DNA of 64,000 nucleotides from positions 9,067,422 to 9,131,421 of the forward strand of contig CM072158.1 of NCBI GenBank assembly GCA_036850595.1, given 5' to 3'. The position numbers were made by a program, and so were the translations under genes. The notes under the pieces were generated by a model that worked only from the letters and a program-made list of their open reading frames with translations, had not been told where the DNA came from and did not search any database. This DNA is from Rhyacichthys aspro. Its lineage: Eukaryota > Chordata > Actinopteri > Gobiiformes > Rhyacichthyidae. Shown here in pieces: positions 1 to 12,963 of this stretch. Each line of letters begins with the position of its first letter. The stretch's first letter is position 1.

Positions 1-3000
1 CCCCACTGAAAATGAGACCAGGATGTTTCTGGTAACAGCAGACAATTAGTTGCATCATAGCTCTAGCTCTGTTATCAGACCACTGTCAGAGAGGGAACTG
101 GTGCAGGAAATACACCTTGCACACATATTTCTGCAGTTGATAAAACAATGAGCGGCAATAATGAACAAAACCTGCAAACAAAATGTGAACAGTACAACAG
201 TGAATGTAACTGTAATACCACATGTGGCCACTAGATGCTGGCTACTAAAATTCATGCTTCACTTGAAATTTATTAAGAAAAAAAATAAAAATCAAATGAG
301 GTCTTCGTCTGGAAGTCAGTCTGGTTAATTTCATGATCAGGACAGATAAATGGTTCTCAAATGACGGTGATCAAATGAATGGTGATAAAAGTAAAGTACC
401 ACTCAGACATCTAAACATGCATCATTTTGTCATGTTGTTTACGACTTATCGCTGCACAGTGAAAGAGTCCAGTAGTGACAGTGAACAGTCTGTGACACTA
501 ACGATGGAATATACGCGGGATGGAGCAGCTCCAGTGTGATTATGGTTTAATGAGTGGCAGGACTCAGCTGCAGAGGCAGGTGTCCACGGCTGATGAGCAG
601 ATGAGCTTCAGTTGTGCACGTGTGTACAGGGGCCACACGGTGCACAGGTAACAATAAACAAAACACACTCAAAGAAATGGAGAGACAGAAGCAGACAGAG
701 ATGGAGCCGGTGTCGCCGTGTTGGGGATTGTGGCCCCCCCGGCTTACATTTGGGAAATAATTGCACAGTTCAGTGCCACTGACAATACCCAGAGTATTTT
801 GTAGCCCATTTCAATAAGCTATTAGAGGCAGGCACCTGGGACGGGAATATTATCAGTAATGTGTCAAAAAAGCAACATGCATGTCAACTGGAAATCACAA
901 CCGTGTGCGTTGCATTTTTGCTCTTACCCCTGTATACTCATTATTTCTTTATTAGGTTTTGATTGCCGACTTGTTTGTAGACATTTGAGCGTGAAGCACA
1001 CTTTCGTGTTGACAAATTCCTTTTGGTTCTGCAGTTATTGCTAAAACTGCCAGTCCCTGTTCCTCTTAATCCTGAATCTAGTCTGCCACACAAATATCTA
1101 TCATTTATCCTGGGCCAAGGCCTTACACTAAATTTGTGCAGAATACTTTTGTAAGACGTGCATAGCTTGTGACATGTATCTGGGGAGCAAGAGAGTAGGA
1201 AGCACTTTATAACAGTATACCAAGTTTAATTGTAACTAAAAGTATTTACAGGAATATTGAAGGTGTGAATGAACCACAGAACTACATAAAAGTGACCCCA
1301 GTTTGATTCAAATGTGAACTGCTTAAATAAGTCAGTCAAGCTGTAATTGGATTCAGCTATTTTTGCCTGAAGTAGAAACAATGTCTTCAGTCTTTCTACA
1401 AGTCACCTCATCTGCCTGATGACACTCTGAAACTCAATTTGGGTGAAGCTCATTGGAGAGGTTCAGATTTCATAAATCCTCCGAAATAATTAGAAATTAG
1501 AATAAAGGCTTTTTAATTAATGTAGAAGGGCTCGATCTGTTGCTACAATCACAGACAGTGCATGAAAAAGCAGCTTTTAGGGACCTCTTCAAGACGCTTT
1601 TACTTCAAGCATCCTACAGGAAGGGCTGCTGATTTACTTTGTGTGAGTGAAATTAAATCAGGAGAAGACGTTGTAATTACAAAGAGATTGATAGAGTGGA
1701 GATGGTCTGTGCATCCATCTGTTTTCTGAGTTTCTCTGTGTTTCTGTGTGAATATTTGGATCATTGTCACTGTGGGTTTAAGACCTATTCTCCCTGGGTT
1801 TTTTTTTTTTTTTTTTTTTGTGGTGGATAAGTGTTTGTTCTTTACAGTGTGCAGCCCTGTGCAACGTGTATTACTATCTCCCAGGGACAGGAGGCTTTCT
1901 TTATTTACACACTTGGTCAACAAAGCAGGACTATGTACAGTAAATAGACTGCAAGGCCACAATGGAGTTGATGGACCTTAAGCCAACCATGGGGCTTAGT
2001 GAAAATACAGACAAGACTAGTATACACAGTGTCATTGTTTGGATTCTATGAAGACATCGTATTAGGATCCTCATTGATCACCATTTATGGCCTCACAGAA
2101 CGCTATGGCCATCTTACTCAAAGTTTTTCTTTCTTTACGTGTTACTTGTCTTTTCACAGAAATCTGTAGGAAAACTTTGCTTCCAACTCTTAATTTGCTC
2201 ACAGCTCTTTCATCTTGTTCCTCGATGCCTCCTCATCCCCTTACACTGCCTGTCCTTACTTTTGCCTGCAGCCTTCTCCGACACAAATTCTGCATGTGCG
2301 GATTATCACTGGATGAGCAGTCATACTATGAGAAGTCTAATCCGTCATTAAGAGACAGAGGAGTTACACAGGGTTTAAACGAAACAGAATAACCTAACAT
2401 ATGCCTGGACACACAAATACCAACTTTATGATACAAATAATATGCCTCCTGCCAATGGCTGCCATGTTTTACTCCTCCAGATGCACCCCAGCTAATCTAA
2501 TTTATTCCCAAAATCCAGAATCTTGGCTGCTGTTTTTACACCTACATTGTAAACAAGATGTCATGATTTGGAACATTGTGCAAAGCATAATTTGTCTGAA
2601 AGGAATTGTATCTCATCAAGAGTCTGATTAGTTTCTCATCTGTAAGCTCTCGTGTAAGCAGATAAAGATAATTTATTTACAAAACACTGCTCACAGGCAA
2701 CAAAACAACATTCAGAAAGTTTGGAATTAACACTGATCTGGCCAAGTGTCATTTGCAGCAATTGTTGTCATTTCTGAAAGAAAACTGCAATGTTTTTAAT
2801 TATTTATTTTTTTTATATAATTTCCTTCAGAAGTGATACTTTCAGACTAAATATCCTGCAGTAATGAAACAAACATGTTTCAAAGGAAACCCTCTGGTTC
2901 ATGTAACTCTGTGGGTTGATTTCGTAAATTATAAAGTAAGCCGTCTAGTCCAATTTTCCCCAATCCTAATTACCGAACACCTCCTGTGGAATTAAAAACA

Positions 3001-6000
3001 GCAAACAAGATGTCAGTCACAACATCCCGAGTCTCTTTTTAGTTCCACCTCTTTGATTTCCAAGGACTTATCTCTCCTGCTGAGTGTCTGATTGGCTGGC
3101 AGATGCCCTTCAGTAAAGGGTGAGTAAAGGGGCAGGAAGGACCACATGACCTGCACAGCCAGTGCACCACCTGTCCCAAAAAGACTCTAAAGGCCATTTA
3201 TGGTCCACAAGTTGGAGCTCACAAAAGTTTAGCCTCCTCAAATCTGTTTCCAAATTACATAACTGTTATTTTATCATTAAAATGCTAAATGTCAGCGGAG
3301 ATAAAAAAAAAAAAAAAGTTCTACTGTTCACCTGTTTTTTATGCTGTATTTGCAGTTTAAGGAACAATAAAATGATTATGTTTAGTGTTTGAATATTGAG
3401 ACCTTTGACATATTGCACACAGAAGTCGTTAGGTCCATTGATGTGGTTGTGTGTCACAGTTATGAACCAAAACCAAAACTGAAGATGTTTCCTTAAGACC
3501 CTTCTCCTAAATTCATTGCACACTGAAGAAATTGGGATCGGACAGAAAATTCAATCCTTCAGGGCACTAAGGCATACTACATACAATGTACAATGTATGT
3601 TCAGACTTCTGGCTGTGGAAGTTATTATAGTTCATGTAAAATAACTGCACCATGTACTTATTTCCATATAATGTACAATTTAAAGTCCCAGATTATTCAT
3701 TTAAAAATGTATATAAAAAAGCATCCAGTCAGCCATAAATGTTCATTTTATTTCATTTGAACATTTTTTTCCATATTGTATTATTGATCGACATCGTGTC
3801 AGGTATAAAATTTTCTGTATTTTTTATTTCTGTAGCGGCCAACTGATTAGCTGCAATCAACCTCAAAACCCACCTTCTCAATTTAATCAATAATATTATC
3901 TAAAAGTAAAATGGAAAAAAATAAAGCTTCATATAAAACTTTTTTACAATATGGCTTTATACTGCTGTTTTTTTGTTTGTTTTTGTCTATAAGCAAGGAA
4001 TGGTAATGGTAATAGTAATACTTTGTAAAGGAGGTAGAAGAATAGAAGTTATCACTTTACTTTTTGATGTCACACGTTATGACCTTAAAACATGTACAGT
4101 ATCTCTGTGTCCGATAACCCACTCATCCATGTCACACTCTTGTAAGATTCCACATTCACACGTAAAAGGTTAAAAGACTTCAGCAACAGCATGCAATAAT
4201 AGCTCCTAAGGCCGTGCCAGTGTTTGAGGCTTCCTGCGACTCTGTGGCTCTAAGCATTCACGATAGCATTGTGCATGTGAGTGGTGTCACGGCTTGACCT
4301 TTAGAGAAAGGTCAGTCTATTTGGAAGAGGAATAGAAGACCACGGACAGACACACATTGTAATATAGATCCTCTGCAAATGACAAAACCATACTTTGCTG
4401 ACCTTTATCTATCTATACATCTATATAAGTAAGGAGTTTTTCAAAGATTGATGCATGGATCTTGTTTACAGTCCCTCTTCAATGAAATGATGGCTGTCAT
4501 TCTGTGCTGGTGGCTGCATCGCTGCTTACAGAAAATTAGTTAACGGTCAATAACCTTTCTAAAGAGACAGGTTTGACACACGGACAGAGAGAGATGTGAG
4601 GGCAGAAAACAATCCAACCTTTTATTGTTCTGTCTGTCAGGTGTGAGCCGGTCTAAGATTGTGTATAATACTAAGAGATGTGCCATTGACCAAAGAGCTG
4701 TGTCAGATTGTTCATACACAGTGCTGCTCCGTCGGCCAGAACTGTCCTGAAGGTTCTGCTTATTCCAGTCTCACACACACATTATAATAGCATTTTAGGC
4801 ACATGTTTGAGCAACCAATAGCAACCAAAACTCTCTTTGTAACTAATGCCATTTATCGTTTTTGTTAAACTAAGTAAACTAATTTGGGGTCCATGAGTGT
4901 AACTGCCAATGTACATATAAACTGTGTTGTATAGAAAACCTACTGTGAGATAGATACGTCTCCTATGGAGGGTAGACAGATCCTCTTCTTCATTTCCATC
5001 CCATGAATGTCCTCCGAAGGTTGTGGGATTTGTTTGACTTTGCAGATGTTGTAAAGTACCCCATAGGCTGCACTGACTGTGCAGTACCTTATGTGAGATC
5101 AGCTGCACATGATAATACATCTTCCTGAACACTGAGTCCAAAGTAACACAAATAAACTCATGCTACTTATTGTAAAAGTGGCAAAGACAGTTTGAGGCAT
5201 TTTCTTCAATGTTCTTTAAAATGTTAAATTGTCATTTTTAATTTTTTGAAGGGAGTTCTGTTGAGCCAAAACATGCTAGAGAGCAGAGAAAACTAAGGTT
5301 CAAGAATTTATTTAAGATTAATAATTGTAACTAAAGGTATAGGAACAGAACAAAAAGAATCTGAACAGACCACTTTGGTGTTAAAATGTGTGACAATTTA
5401 TGAAATTGTGAAAAAATTAAAAAAACTAAACATATCCAGATTTGCACATAGACATTCAGCTCCAAACCAGCTCAGAACAGTGTCTGACAAACTCACTAGG
5501 AATACGATATAATAGCCTTTCTGCTCTTAAGTATATAATGAGAATGTCATTACTGAGAGGAGCCTTAATTATTTTTTTTCTCACACTCTTTAATACTTTA
5601 AGCATGTACAATGCATGACCAGAGGGGACAGGTCATGCTGGTCATTGGAGTCATTGATATTGATGGTATGCTAACGAGAATGTTACAGTGGGATGTGTGT
5701 ATGTTGATAATAGGCTGAGAGATGGTAATAAGGGATTTGTCAATGTCAGCATGGTGCTTAGTTTAAGCAGGCGTGGCATTAATGTAACTCAATGTAATTC
5801 TATTACCACAGGTGTAGCCCATTTTTAAATAGATGGAAGAACTCTTATTTGTAGTTTTCCAGACCTTTAAATTAGCTTTTGATAACTTAGCTGTTTTGCG
5901 TAAACAGAAAAAAGAGAAACTGACAGAACTAGGGAGCTGCTGTGTTAATTAGATGTCTTAACTGGCTAATTAACAAATGATGAAGAGGCACAATGCCCCT

Positions 6001-7083
6001 GGGATACACTCACACATATGTACGCATGGGAACAGCTGTTGAGGTTTCCCATTGCAATTTGATAAAGCCTGATCTCACATTTGGCATATATTCTCCATCA
6101 AGAAGAGCAAGGACTAGTTCTGGGACAGTGCGTTAACCAGTTAATCCATCGTAGAAACACTTCTGGTTTAGACTATGTCTACTGTTGGACCATGCGAGGC
6201 TTTCAGCATTATTTATTATAGTCATTATACTGTCTTGTTTTCATTTGCTATATACAACTTTACACTCAGTAGTGAATGAAGTTACGGCAGTGTCCCCACT
6301 TACAGCGGTGCATGGTTTAGTCTTTGTGACATCGCTCCTGTCTGTACTACTACCTATTGTAGGGAATACATTAGCTATCCAAAAGTACTGCACAGAGTTT
6401 AATCAATTCTAACAGAACGTAACATAAAAAGATTCCAACACAGTGTCCTTGTCTTGTCCAGCTCACGTGAGGGTCATGTGGAGGGAGCAGTGCGCTTACA
6501 TGTACATGATCACAATATGTAAATGAGCATCTTCAAGGCTTAGTTATTCATCCTTTACAAATCCCTACACATCCATTTTACATGTACTCTACATGTTCAG
6601 CCATTCGGGATTAGTCCATTCAACTATATGGTGCTTGCCCTCCATAAAAGAGCAACCACAGAGCGGCTGTATCCTCTGTGTCTTGTCACGCAGCGGGACG
6701 ACTCAGCAAGAAGTCTGGTAGTGTAGCCTAATGATAAGAATGATGCTATGTGCTGTTTTTGTGTTTCATTTGCTACTTTAGTGTGACAAAATTACAAAAC
6801 AAGATCCAATGGATAAAGTGCACATTTGGATGTTGCACCTGACCACACGCTGTTTCAGTCAGATTACAGTATGTCTGTTTCATCTGACTTAGATTTGGCT
6901 TGGCTTCTCTGCAGTGATCGTTACTGCTGACTACACATACTGTTTTGTAAAAGCTTCTACTTCGGACTGAAACATGTCAACATCTTGGGGACAACATCTA
7001 TTACTCTACAGGGAACCTACAGCAGCATCGAGGTCAAATACATCCTCATTTGACTCCTAAGCTCTGTACTGTCGATATAATGT
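1..7083. other. Gene-less AT-rich stretch
   Basis: No convincing exon, RNA gene or recognisable transposon was seen on either strand. The open frames here are short, lack recognisable domains and have no matching splice context. A 21-base poly(T) run lies at 1799-1819. A near-palindrome built on ATGTACAAT lies at about 3579-3600. Short blocks of mixed AT-rich sequence (for example around 750-775) resemble conserved non-coding DNA, but that cannot be shown from one sequence. Confidence 0.5.
1799..1819. repeat. Poly(T) run, 21 bases
   Basis: Uninterrupted T on the plus strand. Read on the minus strand it creates a lysine run that artificially lengthens an open frame. It may be the relic of a retroposon A-tail on the minus strand, but no element body was recognised beside it. 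Confidence 0.9.
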
Positions 7084-7606
7084 AGGCAAGGCAAGTTTAT
7101 TTATAGAGCACAATTCGTACACAAGGCAATTCAAAGTGCTTTACAGTAACAGTACATAAAATTAACAGAAAGCAAATAAAATCATTACATAAAACATAAA
7201 TATAATCATTAATTAATTAAAACATAATTAAAAAGCGAAGAGTGCAGATAACATACTTTCAGTTGTCATGTGCACAGCTGAATAGAACTGTTTTCAGCCT
7301 GGATTTGAACATTGTCAGAGTTGAGGCCTGTCTCACATCTTCAGGAAGACTGTTCCAGATTTTAGCTGCATAAAAGTGGAACGCAGCCTCACCATGTTTA
7401 GTCCTGACTCTGGGAACCAGCAGGAGGCTACTCCCTGAGCTTCTCAGAGCCCGAGGTGGTTCATAAGGCTCTAGCATGTCACAGATGTATTTTGGTGCGA
7501 GACCATGAAGAGACTTATACACAAGCAGAGCTGTTTTAAAGTCGATTCTCTGAGCGACAGGAAGCCAGTGTAGAGACCTGAGCACTGGACTAATATGGTC
7601 ATATTT
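7084..7606 (-). mobile_element. 5'-truncated L2-type LINE fragment
   Basis: Read on the minus strand, this is the last part of a LINE second open frame followed by its 3' untranslated tail. The protein segment carries the conserved HWLPV, YKSLHGLAP, LRSSG, VPRVRTK, WNSLP and FKSRLKT blocks typical of the C-terminal end of fish L2-clade retrotransposon proteins. The tail (7084-7258) ends with a TGTAAAGCACTTTGAATTG-like block and an AATAAACTTGCCTTGCC-like end, a tail I recognise from abundant fish elements. Homology stops near 7606, so the copy is strongly 5'-truncated. It lacks reverse transcriptase and endonuclease domains and cannot move by itself. Family naming rests on motif memory, not a search. 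Confidence 0.8.
7259..7606 (-). pseudogene. C-terminal remnant of LINE ORF2
   Basis: About 115 codons, open to a natural stop at 7259-7261 on the minus strand, encode the extreme C-terminal region of an L2-like ORF2. This region lies beyond the reverse transcriptase catalytic core, so none of the catalytic residues are present. The frame has no internal stops or frameshifts, which suggests a fairly recent insertion. The open frame continues upstream to 7678, but those extra codons do not resemble the family and are probably flanking DNA. There is no promoter of its own, so this is a fossil fragment and not a gene. Confidence 0.75.
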
Positions 7607-7743
7607 TTTTTGCATGAAGAATTTATACCATTTAGATTTTGCACATCCTGTTTTGGTTTCAAGGTAAAATGTTGTCACTTCTCTGTTGTTTTAAGTCAAC
7701 CACACATAGGCTTGCACCAAATTGTGATTGTATTTGATTTCAT

Positions 7744-7795
7744 CTGGAAGTTGTGGGATTGTAATTGGCTTGGTCCCAAAGGAGAAGGGAGGCAG
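7744..7795 (+). repeat. 52-bp direct repeat, copy 1
   Basis: This segment begins CTGGAAGTTGTGGGATTGTA and ends GGGAGGCAG. It matches 9042-9093 at 51 of 52 positions, with one G/A difference at 7767. Sequence on both sides of the two copies is essentially unrelated, apart from a weak TTGCT(G)CTTAT-like resemblance just downstream. It is not a recognised transposon end. Confidence 0.9.
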
Positions 7796-9000
7796 ATATT
7801 TCTTGCTGCTTATAATTTGAACTGTCTATGAAATTAATTGCACTGTTTGCACTATACAAGCATGTTATTATCAAGATGATGTTCTATGTTTTATTTCTGG
7901 ACTTGCAAGTATACTTGAATGCACTAAGGTTATATTTCCAGTTTTTAAAAAGAAATGTTTTTTGCAGAAACTATGCATCATTGTCACATTATCAAAGTGA
8001 CACATGGCAAGGCTTAACAGCCCATATATCTATATTTGTCTTAGTGGCTAATGGTAGGACCATGCTAAGTAGGTTAGCTTACGTTAAAGCTCATGTTTGA
8101 ATGAAAAATAGGCACGACGTCAGCCGAGTTTTACCTTCACAGAGGCATTTGTTTTGTGTTTTAATGACTCAAGTCATTAAATGTAGACATCTTTCTGTGT
8201 GTGTGTCTTTACCACTCTCATGAAAACTAATTTATAAAATAACTTAATCAGCAGTTAGTACGCCCCATGTTCTCTATGTTCTAAACTTTCTATGTTTAGA
8301 ATATTCTCTAAACCCGGCGAGGACAACAGTGACACTGCCATGCACCTCACCCCTGCCAAAGTAGATCTCCGAAAAAATCTGTGTGATCCACAACAGTAGG
8401 CTTCATTCCCCTTCGGGCTGCACTGGACACTGTGTTTTGCCCTTGGCTGGTGGCCAGTGCTGCAGTTTGCTCCTACTTGACAAAGCAGGCGCTCAGCTGA
8501 GATACCACTATCTGCAATGCCCAGCACCCAAGGACTGCCATGCTCTGGTGTGGAGGGCGTGTTGCTTATTTTGGGATATTGGCTTGTCCAGAGTCATCAC
8601 CTGCAACTGAGGTAACACAGAGGCACAAAAACATGTGGGACGAGTAAAGGGCATGCCAAAGGGAGTTCCATCACTAATGCAAACTTAGGCCTTGGTTGGT
8701 ATTTAGAAAGTGTGTTACATTTACAGTAATTCATTCTCTGTAGATAATCTTGTGCTTAAGCAGGACTTGTCCCTTGGTACCTAACTTTTAGCGCTGCAGC
8801 ATAAAGCCGTTAATGAAATACTTACATATCTAGGGAATAGCAAAACAAGCTTTATCTATTTAAAATGATGCACATAATCACTTTATCGTGTGCCATTCCT
8901 CACCTGTCTCAGATCTTGGTCAAGTGTACTTTCCGTAAGCCTCGTGGGATTAAAGCTGCGTTGTCAGTGAGTCGGGTTAAATAAGAAAAATTCAGAATGG

Positions 9001-9014
9001 GTTACTATAGCAAC
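9001..9014. promoter_or_regulatory. RFX/X-box-like imperfect palindrome
   Basis: GTTACTATAGCAAC reads as an imperfect inverted repeat of GTTRCT/AGYAAC with no spacer, close to the palindromic site bound by RFX factors. It lies 28 bases upstream of copy 2 of the 52-bp repeat. Binding is inferred from the motif only. Confidence 0.3.
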
Positions 9015-9041
9015 CTTCAGATGAGCTTCTCCTTAATGAAG

Positions 9042-9093
9042 CTGGAAGTTGTGGGATTGTAATTAGCTTGGTCCCAAAGGAGAAGGGAGGCAG
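9042..9093 (+). repeat. 52-bp direct repeat, copy 2
   Basis: This is the second copy of the element at 7744-7795, in the same orientation and offset by exactly 1298 bases. The only difference is A at 9065 in place of G. Nothing similar was noticed elsewhere in the window. Confidence 0.9.
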
Positions 9094-10651
9094 CGGTTCC
9101 ATATTGCTTATTTGCAGTGTGTTCTGGAGACCAGACAGCTTCTGCCACAGACTTTGAGTCGATGATTAAAATGACTGCTTACTTTACATACAGGCAAATG
9201 TTTAAAATAAGGAGTGCTTGATTTGGTATCAACCACAATGTCTCATTTTGAAACTGTCATCATTCATATATTCCACGCTTATGGCCATATCCCACGATCC
9301 TAGTGTCTTTCTTTTATCCTCATTAGCAGTCTCCTCTCTCAGTTCGCCGTCACTCCATCCCTCCTCATTTCTTAGTCAGATGGGGTTTTGCAGGAGGCAG
9401 AAGGTCACAGAAATGTCTCTCTTACATACAGTCACTTCTCTCTAGAAGGACTCTCCCGTTTTCTAGTCTCACATGAGAATGCATACATTATTAAATATCT
9501 CCTTCTCTTTGTCTTTCAACTTCTAATATCTCACGCTACATGAAAATACCACACATGCATTATTCTTTTTGGTCAATATATGTTTAATTTACAAAAGGTG
9601 ACAAATTGGTTGAAGCATAAACCAACATAGACAGATTCAAAAGTCAACTTGTACTGTGCTACATTGTTTGTCATGTTAATTGATTGCAATCACTTAATAC
9701 ATGCTATTGAATAATACAACTTAATAAAAACAAAGAAAAATGAAACTATGGAATAATTGCAATGAAAGCTCAGATTGTGGCTTATTTATTTATTAATTTC
9801 TGCTCATACCAATAAAATCAGCACAGTCCAGAGTTCACCTAACTCAGAACAGCTTAGGTAATGCTATAATAATAATAGTAAAGTCTTTACCCAAAATGCT
9901 GCAGCACAGTGGCAGAATCAATAATCCTACTTTGAGTTTGCACCAGCTCAGACATCCACAATATGCCCCAGAATAACCACAGATGAGTTGCACTGATGAT
10001 GATGTTGATGATGGCTCCAAGTAATGATACTTCTAAAAATTCTAATTAACCCTTAATCAGGGTTTTTTTTAATGTTGACTTCACCTTGTCACCACTGCGT
10101 GAAGCCTGTAGGAGTAGAAGGATGATTCGAGTTCCCTTCAAAGCCCATTAAAACCATGCTGTTTGTTTAAACTGACAGTGCTGTAGCCTCATTAAAACGC
10201 TCTCATGCTGCTGCTCATCTAGCATTTCAGCTTCCACCTGTACACTCACTTTAGGGGTGGTCCCTATGGACACGTTACTGTTGTTTCTCAGTGTGGTGCA
10301 TGTAGGAGTACAAAAATAAGAAAAAAAAACAAACAATAGATGCTGATTATGAGAATGCTAATCCATTACTAGCATTTAAATAGGTGCATGTCAGTAATTT
10401 AGTCTGAAGTTCTTGCTTTAATGCTCTACCTTTTAGGACTTCAAAGGTGACTGAAGCAGTTCTACAGTAGATAACTTTTTTAACTGTTGTTTTATTACCA
10501 TTTTTGGCTAATTACAAGTTGCATTTACAAAGTTCTTACGTGTAGATCCTTTTTAAAACAGAAAATGAACCTTCAGTACAGTGAGACCTCTGTTTCAGAC
10601 ACAGTTTCCCTCTCACATTCATTCACAAGGAAAACCAGCTCACATATACAG

Positions 10652-10770
10652 TACTTTCAGTAGGAGGAAGCCAGAGCACATGGGGCACAAAGAGGACATG
10701 CAAACTCCACACAGGTCAAGCTCATGACCTTGTTGTGAGTCAGAAGTGCAAACCACTCTGTCACTATGCA
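10652..10770 (-). repeat. Fragment of an abundant fish interspersed repeat
   Basis: Read on the minus strand, the segment contains GTGTGGAGTTTGCATGT followed by a CTCTGGCTTCCTCC-like block. This resembles the widespread fish repeat whose core is GTTTGCATGTTCTCC followed by CGGTTTCCTCCCACAG. The part preceding the core, with a GACTCACAACAAGGTCATG-like stretch, also fits. The copy is diverged and incomplete. Confidence 0.55.
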
Positions 10771-12921
10771 CTACAGTTATTGTGTCATGAATACACAGGT
10801 TCCTAGCAGCTTTTTGCAAACCCAACTGCCCCATCACACTTGCCATTAATGCCATATTACTGTATATTATCAATTAAAGATGCCTGGTCTGTCATTTCAC
10901 CATAGCAACGGATTGTGGTTTTTATGGAGTCCTAGGTCAAAGTCTAAATGTTGTATTTTCCCTTTTACTGTCCACATATAAACAGCATCTTTCCTCCCAA
11001 GTGAGTGTAGAGTGTGTGTTATCACCAGCCGAGCAGTGAAGTTAATTGGCTTCAGCCGAGAGGAGAGGCAAGACAATAGCTTTAAACATACTCACACATG
11101 CACTCTCAGAGAAGACTCCCATGGAGACACACCACACACAAAGTGGCTATATCAAAACACTGGAGCGTACTGTTGGGTCTTTATTTAGACTCAGGGCTTA
11201 CATGGGCCTCAACAGCGTCCCAAAACAATATATTGCTCTCTTATGTAATTTTTTTCTATTGCTTTAATATGGCCACATTGCAGGACAAGAGCTTACCCTC
11301 ACCATGATCTTTCTCTGCTAATCTTTGTGTTTCAGTGTGTGCTGACAGTCAATGACAGTCCTGACAGCACTCACCATCTGTACCACTTTATCTTTTTTTA
11401 ACCAAGATTCTCTCTGCAATTTAAGACTGCTATTATTTATGGACTCCTGTTGTACTTCATTGTATTTTACTTTGCAGAAACCACTGTTTTGTTGTTTGGA
11501 ATAGAAAAGAAAAGGAGAAATGTGAAAAGAAAAAATGCATCTGTTGTTGTACCATGTGTGTCTCTGAGATGAATGAAACTGTGTTTCTCATTGTGTCTCT
11601 TTGCTTTGGTGACATTTATTGTTAGATGCATTATGTTTGTCTGTTTATTCATATCACAAGAATGCACTAAGACAGCCATTCACAATGGTGCCAGAAGCCC
11701 AATTTCAGATCTTCTGTAGCCGAGCCAAACATTTAAACACAACTGCAATTTACAATTCTCTGCCAAGTCTAGAGATGTAAAATATTCAGACAAGAAAAAG
11801 CATAAAACTATCAGAATAACTGCCTTAAAGTATTTTTCCTGAGGTAGACATTGTCTACACAGACAACATTTTTTAGGGATCTAAAAAAGAAGTTTAATAG
11901 ATGTGGAGATCGTGGCCATATTTCACAATTGTCTTTGGCACACAAGTTGAAACTTTAGAGATTATACAGATCATCTGTGCTGACAGACTGAAAATCTGTG
12001 AGAAGCTTTATATGAATCTTCATCTTCTATTGGTATTTGAAGTTGATGTGTGTGATAAACCCATAAAAGTTGCCTGTCAACATGCAAACCTATACCATAG
12101 CTATCTTGATCTTAATAATAACAACAATCTTTCCATTCAGTGGGTGCTATTGTGATGACTACTCTAAAAGTTTAAGCAATAAAATCATGGTCTTAATTGA
12201 AGAAAAATGTGTTAAGCAACATCCCGTCCAGAGTAGCTACATATTATCATGCCACATTTGGGGAAACGTAACACTGTTTCCAAAATGATTTCAACATTGA
12301 CTAAATGAAAATGGTATATTGTCTCACCTACAAAAAATCAGCCCATTATGATGGCAACACATATATACACATTATATATTCAAGAGTCTTGTGTCAGTTC
12401 ACATGAGTATAACTTATTTCGTAACACAGGGAAGCACTGACTGCTGCTATGACTCCAGCTTTGTGTCAGGATTTCAAAGTGAGTCGTATTTTTGTGAACA
12501 CTTGTAGGAAGCTGATTAGACACGGCTGTAAACGGCACTGAGTCACACCACAGTGAGGCTGTACATCTTTATGTGCTCAGCCGTGCAGGTGTGGGGAACA
12601 GTAAATGAATATGAGTGATTGAATTAATGCGAGTTGTCGTTTGTACTCTGCGGGTGTGCGTCTTTAGGTGAAAACGCAAGAAAAAAAAGCATCAGTGGAA
12701 AAGTGTCGGAGAGGAGACAGCAGGAGAGGTTTCATCTCTGTCAAGCCTCGGACGTGCTCAAGCACCTGCTCTCAAAAACCAATTCTACACACATGCGGGA
12801 CACACACATTCATCCTAATCCAACACCACTGGCTCTTAGTCACTCCTTGGTGAGAAGTGAGAGAAGTGAATTCACTGCTGAAGTGTTTTGTCTAGGTTTT
12901 CTCCAACGGGCTTTGCTCTCC

Positions 12922-12924
<3 letters not shown>
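10771..12924. other. Gene-less stretch
   Basis: No supported gene or mobile element. The open frames on both strands are short and unrecognised. Confidence 0.5.

Positions 12925-12957
<33 letters not shown>
12925..12957. repeat. (AC)n microsatellite
   Basis: About 16 perfect AC dinucleotides. Confidence 0.95.

Positions 12958-12963
<6 letters not shown>

Larger units (their letters stand above)
7607..10651. other. Gene-less stretch with a 52-bp direct repeat pair
   Basis: No supported gene. The stretch contains the two copies of a 52-bp element described separately, an RFX-like palindrome at 9001-9014, and a small perfect hairpin at 8279-8301 (8-bp arms, 7-base loop). A moderately GC-richer patch at 8310-8610 has open frames on both strands, but no recognisable domain or start context, so I do not call a gene. 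Confidence 0.5.

Noticed and set aside
1600..1962. 120-codon minus-strand open frame
   Set aside because: Its length depends on the poly(T) run at 1799-1819, read as lysines. The rest is unrecognisable.
4782..5141. 119-codon minus-strand open frame
   Set aside because: No family resemblance, no splice or promoter context, and mixed composition typical of chance frames.
8255..8610. Overlapping 90-codon minus and 75-codon plus frames
   Set aside because: No domain or splice context. Probably chance in a slightly GC-richer patch.
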